From the NCBI GenBank assembly GCA_023386555.1, contig JAEWJK010000001.1, forward strand, positions 62,001 through 126,000: a DNA stretch of 64,000 nt. The letters are read 5' to 3'. The position numbers and the translations under genes are program-made. This stretch comes from Bacteroidota bacterium. GTDB taxonomy: Bacteria; Bacteroidota; Bacteroidia; Chitinophagales; Chitinophagaceae. Positions within the stretch are counted from its first letter, which is position 1. Every line of letters begins with the position of its first letter. The notes beneath the pieces are model-generated. The model did no database searches. It was given only the letters and a program-made list of their open reading frames with translations, and had not been told where the DNA came from. This document shows, piece by piece, positions 53,590-62,434 of this stretch.

Positions 53590-54390
53590 TTATTTTAGAT
53601 CACCAGCTTCATCCTTTAACACAGGCTCATTTAATTCAACAGTCTTACTCTTCATTTTTTTCCTGTAAGACATGTTTAGTAGTTCTACACCAAAAGAAAA
53701 TGCCATGGCGAAATAAACATAATTCTTCAGGTGTAACTCATGTGCTTTATCGGAATTCCATCCTTCTACTAATAAAACAACAGCAACAAGCACTAAGAAA
53801 GATAAGGCCAGCATTTTTAATGTGGGATGTTTATGTATGAAGTTGGATATTCTCTCACTGAAGAGGAACATAATAATCATTGCAATGATCACTGCTATAA
53901 TCATTATCGGAACATGCTTAGCTATTCCAACAGCTGTGATCATGCTATCAAACGAAAAAATCATATCAATTAATATGATCTGTACGATAGCATGACTAAA
54001 TGTTGAAATCGTTTTTGTAACATTTGCCTCCAGTGCTTCTTCATCACCTTCCAACTTATGATGGATTTCTCTTACCGTTTTGTACAAAAGAAATAATCCA
54101 CCAGTAAGCATAACAATACTTGCAAGATCAAATCCTTTTCCAAATAGTGTAAAAACAGGATTTCCTTTTTGCGTAACCAGCCAGCCCAAACAAAGCAACA
54201 AAGCAATCCTTACACTAATACCTGTAACCATCCACAATCTTCTTGCTTTTAAACGCTGTTCCTTTTTTATTCTTCCCATGATTATGGAAACGAAGATCAC
54301 ATTATCAATCCCCAGTACTATTTCCAATACACTCAAAGTAATCAAGCTAATGAGGCTGTCTACTGTAAACAGATAAGATAGATCTCCCAT
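53590..54390 (-). CDS. TerC family integral membrane protein
   Basis: This 266-residue inner-membrane protein has seven or so helices. It shows the TerC signatures LEIVLGIDNVIFVSIIMGRI near the N-terminus and IQIILIDMIFSFDSMITAVG in the middle, each with the conserved acidic residues thought to bind metal. Homologues such as Alx and YceF-type proteins export manganese or other ions. A hydrophilic Glu-rich stretch (HHKLEGDEEALEANV) lies between the two halves. The start is ATG at 54390. It follows pyrD by 25 bases, so the two are probably co-transcribed. A short basic C-terminal tail ends the protein. Confidence 0.92.
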   Translation of the reverse strand: MGDLSYLFTVDSLISLITLSVLEIVLGIDNVIFVSIIMGRIKKEQRLKARRLWMVTGISVRIALLLCLGWLVTQKGNPVFTLFGKGFDLASIVMLTGGLFLLYKTVREIHHKLEGDEEALEANVTKTISTFSHAIVQIILIDMIFSFDSMITAVGIAKHVPIMIIAVIIAMIIMFLFSERISNFIHKHPTLKMLALSFLVLVAVVLLVEGWNSDKAHELHLKNYVYFAMAFSFGVELLNMSYRKKMKSKTVELNEPVLKDEAGDLK

Positions 54391-54415
54391 AATAAAATCT
54401 TAGTTTGTTGCTGCT

Positions 54416-55471
54416 TCAAGAATTGTGCTGAATATTAGCCAGGTGATTACAGATGTTTTTTGCAATGGATGGTCCTTCATAAATAAAACCGGTCCACACT
54501 TGTATGAGCGAAGCTCCGGCATTTATTTTTTCAACAGCATCTTGCCCGGTAAAAATTCCACCACTGGCTATTATTGGAATACTACCGCTAGTTTGTCTGG
54601 CAATATAGCTTACCACTTCAGTAGATCTTGCTTGAAGAGGTTTACCGCTTAAGCCTCCATTGCCAATTTGGTGTATGAGATCATTATCTGATGTAAGATT
54701 TTCACGACTGATTGTTGTATTAGTTGCTACCAGGCCATCTAATTTTACTTCAGCGGATAAGCTGATGATATCGTCTAATTGTTCTTTGGTAAGATCAGGT
54801 GCGATCTTAAGTAATAAAGGCTTTCTTTTTTGCTTTGCATTATTGATGTGCTGAAGATTACTCAAAATTTTTAAGAGCGAATTTTTATCCTGCAATTCTC
54901 TTAATCCAGGAGTATTAGGAGAGCTTACATTCACTACAAAATAATCGACAGTATCAAACAATTCCTTAAAGCAGATCTCATAATCCTTCCATGCATTTTC
55001 ATTTTCAGTGATCTTATTCTTACCAAGATTCCCTCCGATTATAAGTTTGTTGTTTTTGGAATTTGCCCTCCAGAATTCTAATCTTCCCCTGATTGCTTTC
55101 ACGCCATTATTATTGAAGCCCATCCTGTTGATAAGAGCTTTATCTTTTGGCAATCTAAATAATCTGGGTTGATTATTACCAGGCTGAGGCAAAGGTGTTA
55201 CAGTACCAATTTCAACAAACCCAAAACCTAAAACAGCTAATTCATTTAAGTAAAGTGCATTCTTATCGAATCCTGCACCAAGACCAACAGGATTGGGAAA
55301 GTCTAAACCAAAAACCTGCTTCTGTAATACATTATAATTGAATTGAAAGCTCTTTTTCAGAATGGAATTTACAACCCCAAACCTGTTTACATCTCTTAAC
55401 AGGTTCATTGAAAAATAATGAGCTCGTTCAGCAGGAAGATTGAAAAGTAGCTGTCTTAGCAATTGATACAT
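54416..55471 (-). CDS. pyrD: Dihydroorotate dehydrogenase (quinone), class 2
   Basis: This 351-residue FMN enzyme of pyrimidine synthesis oxidises dihydroorotate with membrane quinone. The amphipathic N-terminal membrane-binding helix pair is present (LLRQLLFNLPAERAHYFSMNLL), then FGLDFPNPVGLGAGFDKNA, NRMGFNNNG, catalytic Ser in VVNVSSPNTPGLRELQ, and LVATNTT and IIASGGIFTGQDA for phosphate binding. All are typical of class 2. The start is ATG at 55471. It is the only pyrimidine gene in the window. Confidence 0.96.
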   Translation of the reverse strand: MYQLLRQLLFNLPAERAHYFSMNLLRDVNRFGVVNSILKKSFQFNYNVLQKQVFGLDFPNPVGLGAGFDKNALYLNELAVLGFGFVEIGTVTPLPQPGNNQPRLFRLPKDKALINRMGFNNNGVKAIRGRLEFWRANSKNNKLIIGGNLGKNKITENENAWKDYEICFKELFDTVDYFVVNVSSPNTPGLRELQDKNSLLKILSNLQHINNAKQKRKPLLLKIAPDLTKEQLDDIISLSAEVKLDGLVATNTTISRENLTSDNDLIHQIGNGGLSGKPLQARSTEVVSYIARQTSGSIPIIASGGIFTGQDAVEKINAGASLIQVWTGFIYEGPSIAKNICNHLANIQHNS

Positions 55472-55497
55472 GGTGCAAATGTACAGCGAAGCTTTGC

Positions 55498-56319
55498 TCA
55501 GAAATATTTCTTCATCAACTGGTATAAAACCTTCTTATGATTTTCATTCAAGCCTCTTGTTGTGTCTTGCAACCAATGACGTTTAAAGCCAACTATAGCT
55601 GCTGAAGTATCTTTCATATCAAAGCCAACTATTCTTAATGCCTGAAGATGATCGAAGTTTGAAGGAACCCCAACATTGGTTGTATCAGCATACCAATGAC
55701 CAAAGCCTTTTTCTGCCATTAACTTCCATGGGAATCTCCAGTTAGGATCGTTCTTTCTGGTAGGTGCAATATCTCCATGGCCAATAAAATTTGCTGCAGG
55801 AATGCCATGTCTTTTTTTCAATACAGCTAAGAGCTGAGATAAACTGTTCATCTGTGCTTCAGGAAATGATTCAAAGCCATTATTATCAAGCTCTATTCCT
55901 ATTGATGTAGAATTAATATCAGTGGTATTTCCCCATTTAGCAGCACCACCATGCCATGCTCTCAAATAATCATTCAGCATGTGATGCACTGTTCCATCTT
56001 TGCAAATAACATAATGAGCACTTACCTGTGTTCTTGTAAGCGTAAATGTTTTCAAAGTCTGTTCACAACTATTCTGTGCAGTATGATGAATGATTACATA
56101 ATTCGGTTTACGCATATTGAAGTTGGTGGTGCCTACCCATTCATTTGAAAGTTGCAAACCAGAATCAATTTTAGTGGGATTTTCTCTCAACTGTTTAGCA
56201 TATTCCTTCACCTGTTTTTTATAGGATTTATTAGCCTCAGCATAAGGTGCTTTTGAACATCCAAGAATATAAAATAACCCTACTATACAGATGCAACTAC
56301 GGAATGCAAAATATTTCAT
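55498..56319 (-). CDS. N-acetylmuramoyl-L-alanine amidase lipoprotein (AmpD-type)
   Basis: This 273-residue lipoprotein (MKYFAFRSCICIVGLFYILGC) contains an amidase_2 domain that cuts the bond between MurNAc and L-Ala in peptidoglycan. Zinc ligands and active residues are visible: VIIHHTAQNSC, RAWHGGAAKWGN, and FIGHGDIAPTRKNDPNWRFPW. Anchoring in the periplasm suits wall turnover. The C-terminal tail (GFKRHWLQDTTRGLNENHKKVLYQL) resembles the small helical domain of related cell-wall amidases. The start is ATG at 56319, divergent from the Nei-like gene. Confidence 0.93.
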   Translation of the reverse strand: MKYFAFRSCICIVGLFYILGCSKAPYAEANKSYKKQVKEYAKQLRENPTKIDSGLQLSNEWVGTTNFNMRKPNYVIIHHTAQNSCEQTLKTFTLTRTQVSAHYVICKDGTVHHMLNDYLRAWHGGAAKWGNTTDINSTSIGIELDNNGFESFPEAQMNSLSQLLAVLKKRHGIPAANFIGHGDIAPTRKNDPNWRFPWKLMAEKGFGHWYADTTNVGVPSNFDHLQALRIVGFDMKDTSAAIVGFKRHWLQDTTRGLNENHKKVLYQLMKKYF

Positions 56320-56389
56320 GCAGGAAAAGTAAACAGATTTTCGTTTACCAGAACGGCTTATTATTTGAAGCTAAACGTAAAAACACATC

Positions 56390-57124
56390 ATGCCTGAAGG
56401 TCCATCAATAGTCATATTAAAAGAAGCTGTAGCTGAGTTTAAAGGAAGAAAGGTTATTGAAGTTGGCGGTAATACAAAAGTTGATTTTAGTAAACTCGAA
56501 GGAAAGAAGATTACAGATTTCAAAACTTTTGGTAAGAACTTTTTTATCTGCTTTGGAAAGAAATTGTCTGTTAAGATACATCTTATGTTATTTGGCAGCT
56601 ATAGGATCAATGAAAGAAAAGAAACTCCTTCAAGACTTAGTTTAATATGTTCAACAGGTGAACTTAATTTTTATGCTTGCTCTGTTCAGTTAATTGAAGA
56701 AGACCTTAATAATTTATACGATTGGTCAGCTGATGTAATGAATGATGACTGGGATGCTGCAGCAGCAAAGAAGAAACTGAAAGAAATGCCTGAAACTTTA
56801 GTTATCGATGCCTTATTAGATCAAAACATATTTGCAGGTGTAGGTAATATTATTAAAAATGAGGTCTTGTATAGAATTCAGGTTCATCCTAAAACTAAAC
56901 TTGGCAATCTGCCTCTTAAAAAAATGAATGAACTTATTAAACAGGCAAGAATATACAGCTTCGATTTTTTAGAATGGAAAAAGCAATACGTTTTAAAGAA
57001 GCACTGGCTTGCTCATACAAAACGTACCTGTCCAAGAGATGGTAGTCCTATCATTAAAGAGTATCTCGGAAAAACCAACAGAAGAACTTTTTATTGTAAT
57101 AAATGCCAGGAATTATATACTTAA
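56390..57124 (+). CDS. Endonuclease VIII/Fpg-family DNA glycosylase
   Basis: This 244-residue base-excision repair enzyme begins MPEGPSI, with Pro2 as the nucleophile and Glu3. Lys in the H2TH region is at ALLDQNIFAGVGNIIKNEVLYR. The zinc-finger segment reads TCPRDGSPIIKEYLGKTNRRTFYCNKC, that is C-x2-D where most members have C-x2-C, with the last Cys pair intact. The Arg in NRRTFYC fits the lesion-stabilising position. It is shorter than E. coli Nei, close to the group annotated as DNA-formamidopyrimidine glycosylase-like in Bacteroidota. The start is ATG at 56390. Confidence 0.9.
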   Translation: MPEGPSIVILKEAVAEFKGRKVIEVGGNTKVDFSKLEGKKITDFKTFGKNFFICFGKKLSVKIHLMLFGSYRINERKETPSRLSLICSTGELNFYACSVQLIEEDLNNLYDWSADVMNDDWDAAAAKKKLKEMPETLVIDALLDQNIFAGVGNIIKNEVLYRIQVHPKTKLGNLPLKKMNELIKQARIYSFDFLEWKKQYVLKKHWLAHTKRTCPRDGSPIIKEYLGKTNRRTFYCNKCQELYT

Positions 57125-57217
57125 TCGTCAAATAGTAGTAGTCTCTCGGCAATTTGTCATAACCAAGCACAAGAATATTCATCTTTGTTTGTTCAGATAA
57201 GTAGCTTGACCAATATC

Positions 57218-58393
57218 ATGAAATTGCCTAAACCTGAAATACTATTTTCCTCACTTTTTTTATTAGGAGAAGCGATCTGGATATATTTTAGCTATGAATA
57301 TGGTACTCCTCAAATAATTGAAACAGGTAACTGGGATGCTGAAATGTACACTGAGTACATCATTGTATTTTTTCTTGCGATACTTATTTTTATTGTAGTC
57401 AGGTCTTATCGACTTCGATCTGAAAAGATGGCTAAAGAGTATCATTCTCTTTTTGAATCCTCTCCTATACCCATGTGGATTATTGATGCTGATACAAAGA
57501 TGTTTGTATTGGTAAATGAGGCCATGCAACAGAAATATGGATATTCAAAAAATGAGTTGTATAAAATGACAACTTATGATATTCGGCCATCAAAGGAAGT
57601 AAAAAGACTTGATGACTTTCTGCAACAGGTGCAGGAAGGATTGCAGGATACCGGCGTATGGATTCATAAGAAAAAAAGCGGGGAAGAATTTTATGTTCAA
57701 ACCAGAACAAATAATTATAAGTACAAGGGAAGAGATTCGATTATTGTGCTTGCAGATGATATTACCAATCTTATTGAAAAGGAGAAAGAAATATCAAGAC
57801 TTTCGCTTGTAGCAAGAAACACTATTAATGGCATTATTATTACCGATACCAACAGAAGAATTGAATGGGTAAATGATGCTTTTACAAAAATGACAGGCTT
57901 TTCTTTAAATGAAGCACAGCAAAAATTACCTACAGAATTACTGCATGGTCATGGTACTGACAAATTTGTGGAGCAGCAAATGAAGGATGCTATTAAAGCA
58001 GGAAAAAGTTATTCAGGAGAAGTTTTAAATTATAGAAAGGATGGCTCTGAATTATGGGTACAGACAACAATATCACCGCTTTTGATAGATGGTAAAATAG
58101 AAAAGCATGTGGCCATATTTTTAGACATTAACGAAAGAAAGCAGCAGGAATACTTAATACAAAACCAAAATGCACGTCTTAAAGAGATTGCATTTGCAAG
58201 TTCACATCTTATTCGTGCTCCATTATCAAATATCCTCGGACTTACCCAATTATTAAATGATGATCCGGCAGTAATAAATGATATCGCAACACATTTAAAA
58301 ACTTCAGCAAATCAATTGGATGAAGCCATCAGGCAAATGGTTAAGCAGGCTTCTGATTCTGAACAATATCTATCTTCTTCAGCCGCTCGTTAG
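57218..58393 (+). CDS. PAS sensor protein with His-kinase dimerisation helix, no ATPase domain
   Basis: This 391-residue protein has two N-terminal membrane helices (about 10-30 and 48-66), two PAS domains (SLFESSPIPMWIIDADTKMFVLVN and VARNTINGIIITDTNRRIEWVNDAF), PAC-like ends (FLDINERKQQ) and a HisKA-type helix, FASSHLIRAPLSNILGLTQLL. It stops about 50 residues later with no HATPase domain. The next gene, on the same strand, does not supply one. It may signal by pairing with another kinase or by acting as a receptor-only protein; a truncation is also possible. The ATG at 57218 is preferred over an in-frame ATG at 57185. Confidence 0.85.
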   Translation: MKLPKPEILFSSLFLLGEAIWIYFSYEYGTPQIIETGNWDAEMYTEYIIVFFLAILIFIVVRSYRLRSEKMAKEYHSLFESSPIPMWIIDADTKMFVLVNEAMQQKYGYSKNELYKMTTYDIRPSKEVKRLDDFLQQVQEGLQDTGVWIHKKKSGEEFYVQTRTNNYKYKGRDSIIVLADDITNLIEKEKEISRLSLVARNTINGIIITDTNRRIEWVNDAFTKMTGFSLNEAQQKLPTELLHGHGTDKFVEQQMKDAIKAGKSYSGEVLNYRKDGSELWVQTTISPLLIDGKIEKHVAIFLDINERKQQEYLIQNQNARLKEIAFASSHLIRAPLSNILGLTQLLNDDPAVINDIATHLKTSANQLDEAIRQMVKQASDSEQYLSSSAAR

Positions 58394-58449
58394 TTTTTCT
58401 TTAATGCTCCATGGCATAGTTACTGTGTCTTTTATGTAAACAATTGATT

Positions 58450-58827
58450 ATGGCAGGAAGAGGATTTAACAATAAGCATGGAAGTGCAGGACGTGGTGCA
58501 TCTAATCAAAGTAATCAGCCGTTTATTACTGATGGGATGCCAGAGAAAAAATCAAATCATAACAGGCGGAATTTCTCCAAAGAACGACATTTAGAAATTC
58601 AGGTAGATAGAATTCCCTACATACTCAACGTAACCCCTTTCATGTTTAATGAAGAGGTGAGGTATCATGTGAGTTATAATGGAGGGCCGGATATTTTATT
58701 TGCATGGGATAACAGTGTAGGTCATTTTGCAGCTTTCGGTGATGATGCAGCAACAATGCCTGATTCGCTTGAACTGGAAATAGCACAACGTTTACAACAG
58801 ATGATGCGAAAAGATCTTTCTGCGTAA
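58450..58827 (+). CDS. Small protein with Gly/Asn-rich N-terminus
   Basis: I do not recognise this family. The 125 residues start with a low-complexity Gly/Arg/Asn/Ser segment (MAGRGFNNKHGSAGRGASNQ) that lacks a signal peptide, followed by a folded-looking region rich in strands (RYHVSYNGGPDILFAWDNSVGHFAAFGDD) and a C-terminal helix. An RNA- or nucleic-acid-binding tail is possible but unproven. The start is ATG at 58450. It follows the PAS protein by 56 bases and converges on icmF across a palindromic repeat. Confidence 0.6.
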   Translation: MAGRGFNNKHGSAGRGASNQSNQPFITDGMPEKKSNHNRRNFSKERHLEIQVDRIPYILNVTPFMFNEEVRYHVSYNGGPDILFAWDNSVGHFAAFGDDAATMPDSLELEIAQRLQQMMRKDLSA

Positions 58828-58834
58828 ATTTTAT

Positions 58835-58914
58835 TAAGCCAGCTGAAGTATTTTCAATGATGCTTTACTTGCGTCGCACACTTGTACAAGTGGAATTACT
58901 TCGGCTGGTTCAAT
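58835..58914 (+). repeat. Palindromic intergenic repeat, copy 9, with terminal inverted ends
   Basis: The ends CCAGCTGAAGTA (58839-58850) and TACTTCGGCTGG (58897-58908) pair over 12 positions with one G-U, and inside lies the core TTGCGTCGCACACTTG plus a perfect 12-bp palindrome ACTTGTACAAGT (58880-58891). It fills the gap between the small Gly-rich protein gene and the icmF gene, which converge here. Confidence 0.8.
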
Positions 58915-58917
58915 AAT

Positions 58918-61900
58918 TTACATGTTCCTTCTATATTGACCTCCTACTTCGTATAAAGCATGTGTGATCTGTCCTAATGAACAATACTTAACAGTATCCA
59001 TTAATTCTTCAAAAAGGTTCCCATTGTTAATAGCTACTTGTTTTAAATGCTGTAAAGCTTCTTTATTCTTTGCTTCATTGCGTTTCCAGAAAGCCTGGAC
59101 ATTTTGTATCTGTTGTTCTTTTTCTTCTGTAGTTGAACGAATAACTTCTGTAGGCAAAATAGTTGGACTGCCTTTTTTATTAAGGAATGTATTCACTCCA
59201 ATGAGTGGCAATTCACCACTGTGTTTCTGGTGTTCGTACACTAAACTTTCTTCCTGTATCTTATTACGTTGATACATTCTTTCCATGGCACCTAACACAC
59301 CACCACGTTCAGTAATACGATCAAATTCAGAAAGTACAGCTTCTTCAACAAGATCAGTCAATTCTTCAATCAGGAATGAACCTTGATTTGGATTTTCATT
59401 CTTAGCCGTTCCTAATTCTCTGTTGATGATAAGCTGAATGGCCATTGCTCTTCTTACACTTTCTTCTGTTGGAGTTGTAATCGCTTCATCGTAAGCATTT
59501 GTATGAAGTGAATTACAGTTATCATAAATAGCATACAATGCCTGCAATGTTGTTCGGATGTCGTTGAAGTCAATCTCCTGTGCATGCAACGAACGACCTG
59601 AAGTTTGAATATGATATTTCAGTTTCTGCGAACGATCATTTCCTTTGTATTTATTCTTCATTGCTTTTGCCCATATTCTTCTGGCAACTCTTCCAATTAC
59701 ACTATACTCAGGATCCATTCCATTGCTAAAGAAAAAAGAAAGGTTCGGCGCAAAATCATCAATATGCATTCCACGGCTTAAGTAATACTCAACATAAGTA
59801 AAACCATTTGCTAGAGTGAAAGCTAATTGAGTAATTGGATTTGCTCCAGCTTCAGCAATATGATATCCACTTATAGAAACGCTGTAGAAATTCCTGACTT
59901 TCCGATCAATAAAATATTGCTGCACATCACCCATCATCTTCAAAGCAAATTCTGTTGAGAAGATGCATGTATTCTGTGCCTGGTCTTCTTTCAATATATC
60001 AGCCTGAACTGTTCCTCTGACTTGTGATAAAGCTGATGCTTTTATTTGTTCGTAAACTTCCTTTGGTAAAACTTCATCACCACTTAACCCTAATAACTTT
60101 AAACCAAGACCATTGTTTCCTTCTGGTAACCTTTCAGGTGCAGATGGATTATAATATATCGGTTGTGACGAATGTTTGTATTTCATCTCTCTCACTTTCT
60201 TCACATCATCCCACAAACCTTTTTGCTCAATATACTTTTCACATTCCTGGTCGATGGCAGCATTCATGAAGAAAGCAAGAATGATAGGTGCAGGACCATT
60301 GATAGTCATACTAACAGATGTCTTCGGATTGCATAGATCAAATCCACTGTATAGTTTTTTTGCATCATCAACTGTTGCAATACTCACTCCACTGTTACCA
60401 ACTTTTCCATAGATATCCGGACGATGATCAGGATCTTCGCCATAAAGTGTTACACTATCAAATGCAGTTGATAAACGATGTGCAGGCTGACCTAAAGACA
60501 CATAATGAAAACGTTTGTTGGTTCTTTCAGGTCCACCTTCACCGGCAAACATTCTTGTAGGATCTTCACCTTGTCTTTTCAATTCGAATACACCTGCAGT
60601 ATAAGGAAATTCACCAGGTACATTTTCCTGCAACTGCCATCTTAAAATATCTCCCCAGTCTTTGTACTTTGGTAAAACAACTTTCGAAATTTTTGTGCCG
60701 CTTAAACTTTTAGTGGTAAGATCTTGTTTGATCACTTTATCTCTCACCTTGTACTCAAAAAAATCAGCACTGTATTTTTTCTGAACCTCACTCCATTGCT
60801 CAATCAGCTTTCTACATTCTGCATGAAGTTGGTCTTCATATTTCTTCTTTAGCGATTGCAGTTCAGGGATATTGCTTATTTCTTTTTCACCAATCACTCC
60901 TGTTATCTGGTACAACTTTGAAGCAATCGTACATTGTTCATTCACCCAATTATCATAGCTCCTGTTATTCTCAGAAATCTCACTTAAGTAACGAACTCTT
61001 TTCGGCGGAATGATCTGGCTCTTCGTTGTAGTATCTTTTGTATGGGCATGCACCTCTACTTTACCGAACTGCGTATTTGTTTTCTTTTCGATAGCTACCA
61101 ATAATTTCTCAAATAACTCATTCACACCTGCATCGTTGAATTGTGCTGCGATCGTTCCAACGATTGGCAGCTCTTCATCTTTCGCTGTAAACATCTGGTG
61201 ATTACGCTTGTACTGCTTTCTTACATCATGCAAAGCATCCAAAGCACCAGCTTTATCAAACTTGTTGATGCAAACCACATCAGCATAATCAAGCATGTTG
61301 ATCTTCTCTAACTGTGATGCAGCACCATATTCGGGTGTCATCACATATAAACTCACATCGCAATAATCTAAAATCGAAGCATCACTTTGGCCAACACCAG
61401 CACTTTCCAGAATAATAAAATCAAATGCAGCACTTCTGCAAATATCTATGGCATCCTGTACTGCAGAGCTTAAAGCGGTATTGTCATCTCTTGTCGCAAG
61501 GCTTCTCATATAAGCCCTTGGATGAGAGATGGAATTCATCCTGATCCTGTCACCTAACAAAGCACCACCGGTTTTTTTCTTTGAAGGATCAACAGAAATA
61601 ACAGCGATCGTTTTATCACTAAATGCATTCAAAAATCTTCTTACGATCTCATCGGTTACAGAACTTTTACCGGCACCTCCGGTTCCCGTAATGCCTAACA
61701 CCGGTGCTTTTGATGTTGGCTGTTGATTGTTGGATGCTGGTTGACCATTCTCAACATTTGTAATCAATCTTGCGATCTTTCTCACATCTTTCACCTCACC
61801 CAAACCCATCGGAGATTTGTATTCTCCATTTCCATTCAGGTTATAATCACATTGTTTAATTACATCTTCGATCATTCCTTCTAAACCCATTTGCCTTCCA

Positions 61901-62265
61901 TCATCAGGAGAATAAATTCTTGTTACACCATATTGATGTAATTCTCTGATTTCTTCCGGCAGAATTGTTCCGCCTCCACCACCAAAAATTTTGATATGTC
62001 CACAACCATTTTCTTCCAACAGGTCTTTCATGTATTTAAAAAACTCCACATGTCCACCCTGATAGCTTGTTATTGCAATTCCCTGTGCATCTTCTTCAAT
62101 AGCACATTCAACGATCTCTTTTACAGAACGGTTATGCCCAAGATGAATGATCTCAGCACCTTTACTCTGCAAAATTCTTCGCATAATATTTATTGCTGCA
62201 TCATGACCGTCAAACAAAGAGGCAGCAGTAACAATTCTAACTTTATTGGAAGGCGTGTAACTCAT
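58918..62265 (-). CDS. icmF: Fused isobutyryl-CoA mutase/G-protein chaperone (IcmF)
   Basis: This 1115-residue cytoplasmic enzyme carries out cobalamin-dependent carbon-skeleton rearrangement of isobutyryl- and butyryl-CoA (or related acyl-CoAs). The domains in order are: B12-binding (DGHDAAINIM, His21 as axial ligand), a MeaB-like GTPase chaperone (GITGTGGAGKSS, DPSKKKTGGALLGDR, NKFD), then the acyl-CoA mutase barrel (PTRMFAGEGGPERTN, SVSISGYHIAEAGA, HIQTSGRSLHAQEI). Phe in PTRMF, where methylmalonyl-CoA mutase has Tyr, supports isobutyryl-type specificity. The start is ATG at 62265. It needs the same cofactor as the methionine synthase in this window. Confidence 0.93.
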   Translation of the reverse strand: MSYTPSNKVRIVTAASLFDGHDAAINIMRRILQSKGAEIIHLGHNRSVKEIVECAIEEDAQGIAITSYQGGHVEFFKYMKDLLEENGCGHIKIFGGGGGTILPEEIRELHQYGVTRIYSPDDGRQMGLEGMIEDVIKQCDYNLNGNGEYKSPMGLGEVKDVRKIARLITNVENGQPASNNQQPTSKAPVLGITGTGGAGKSSVTDEIVRRFLNAFSDKTIAVISVDPSKKKTGGALLGDRIRMNSISHPRAYMRSLATRDDNTALSSAVQDAIDICRSAAFDFIILESAGVGQSDASILDYCDVSLYVMTPEYGAASQLEKINMLDYADVVCINKFDKAGALDALHDVRKQYKRNHQMFTAKDEELPIVGTIAAQFNDAGVNELFEKLLVAIEKKTNTQFGKVEVHAHTKDTTTKSQIIPPKRVRYLSEISENNRSYDNWVNEQCTIASKLYQITGVIGEKEISNIPELQSLKKKYEDQLHAECRKLIEQWSEVQKKYSADFFEYKVRDKVIKQDLTTKSLSGTKISKVVLPKYKDWGDILRWQLQENVPGEFPYTAGVFELKRQGEDPTRMFAGEGGPERTNKRFHYVSLGQPAHRLSTAFDSVTLYGEDPDHRPDIYGKVGNSGVSIATVDDAKKLYSGFDLCNPKTSVSMTINGPAPIILAFFMNAAIDQECEKYIEQKGLWDDVKKVREMKYKHSSQPIYYNPSAPERLPEGNNGLGLKLLGLSGDEVLPKEVYEQIKASALSQVRGTVQADILKEDQAQNTCIFSTEFALKMMGDVQQYFIDRKVRNFYSVSISGYHIAEAGANPITQLAFTLANGFTYVEYYLSRGMHIDDFAPNLSFFFSNGMDPEYSVIGRVARRIWAKAMKNKYKGNDRSQKLKYHIQTSGRSLHAQEIDFNDIRTTLQALYAIYDNCNSLHTNAYDEAITTPTEESVRRAMAIQLIINRELGTAKNENPNQGSFLIEELTDLVEEAVLSEFDRITERGGVLGAMERMYQRNKIQEESLVYEHQKHSGELPLIGVNTFLNKKGSPTILPTEVIRSTTEEKEQQIQNVQAFWKRNEAKNKEALQHLKQVAINNGNLFEELMDTVKYCSLGQITHALYEVGGQYRRNM

Positions 62266-62284
62266 AATCTCGCTTTTCAGGTTT

Positions 62285-62292
62285 CAAAATTA
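62285..62292 (-). promoter_or_regulatory. Putative -7 box for icmF
   Basis: The minus strand reads TAATTTTG, an exact TAnnTTTG, 20 bases before the icmF ATG. A TTC lies about 18 nt upstream instead of a full TTTG. Confidence 0.35.
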
Positions 62293-62330
62293 GCGTTTAG
62301 CAGCCAAAGTGAACAGGTGTTAGTTTATTT

Positions 62331-62380
62331 AGTCGGCTGTAGTATAAATGGCGTCTTCGTTGTGTCACTCACTTGTACTG
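62331..62380 (+). repeat. Palindromic intergenic repeat, copy 10
   Basis: It starts AGTCGGCTGTAGTATAAATG, followed by the core CTTCGTTGTGTCACTCACTT. The 21 nt at 62358-62378 are the exact reverse complement of 5589-5609. It lies between the divergent icmF and aldose epimerase genes. Confidence 0.78.
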
Positions 62381-62434
62381 TATATTGTTGTGGAGCAATT
62401 AAAACCCCTAACTTTCGGTTTTTAAATCATTTGT

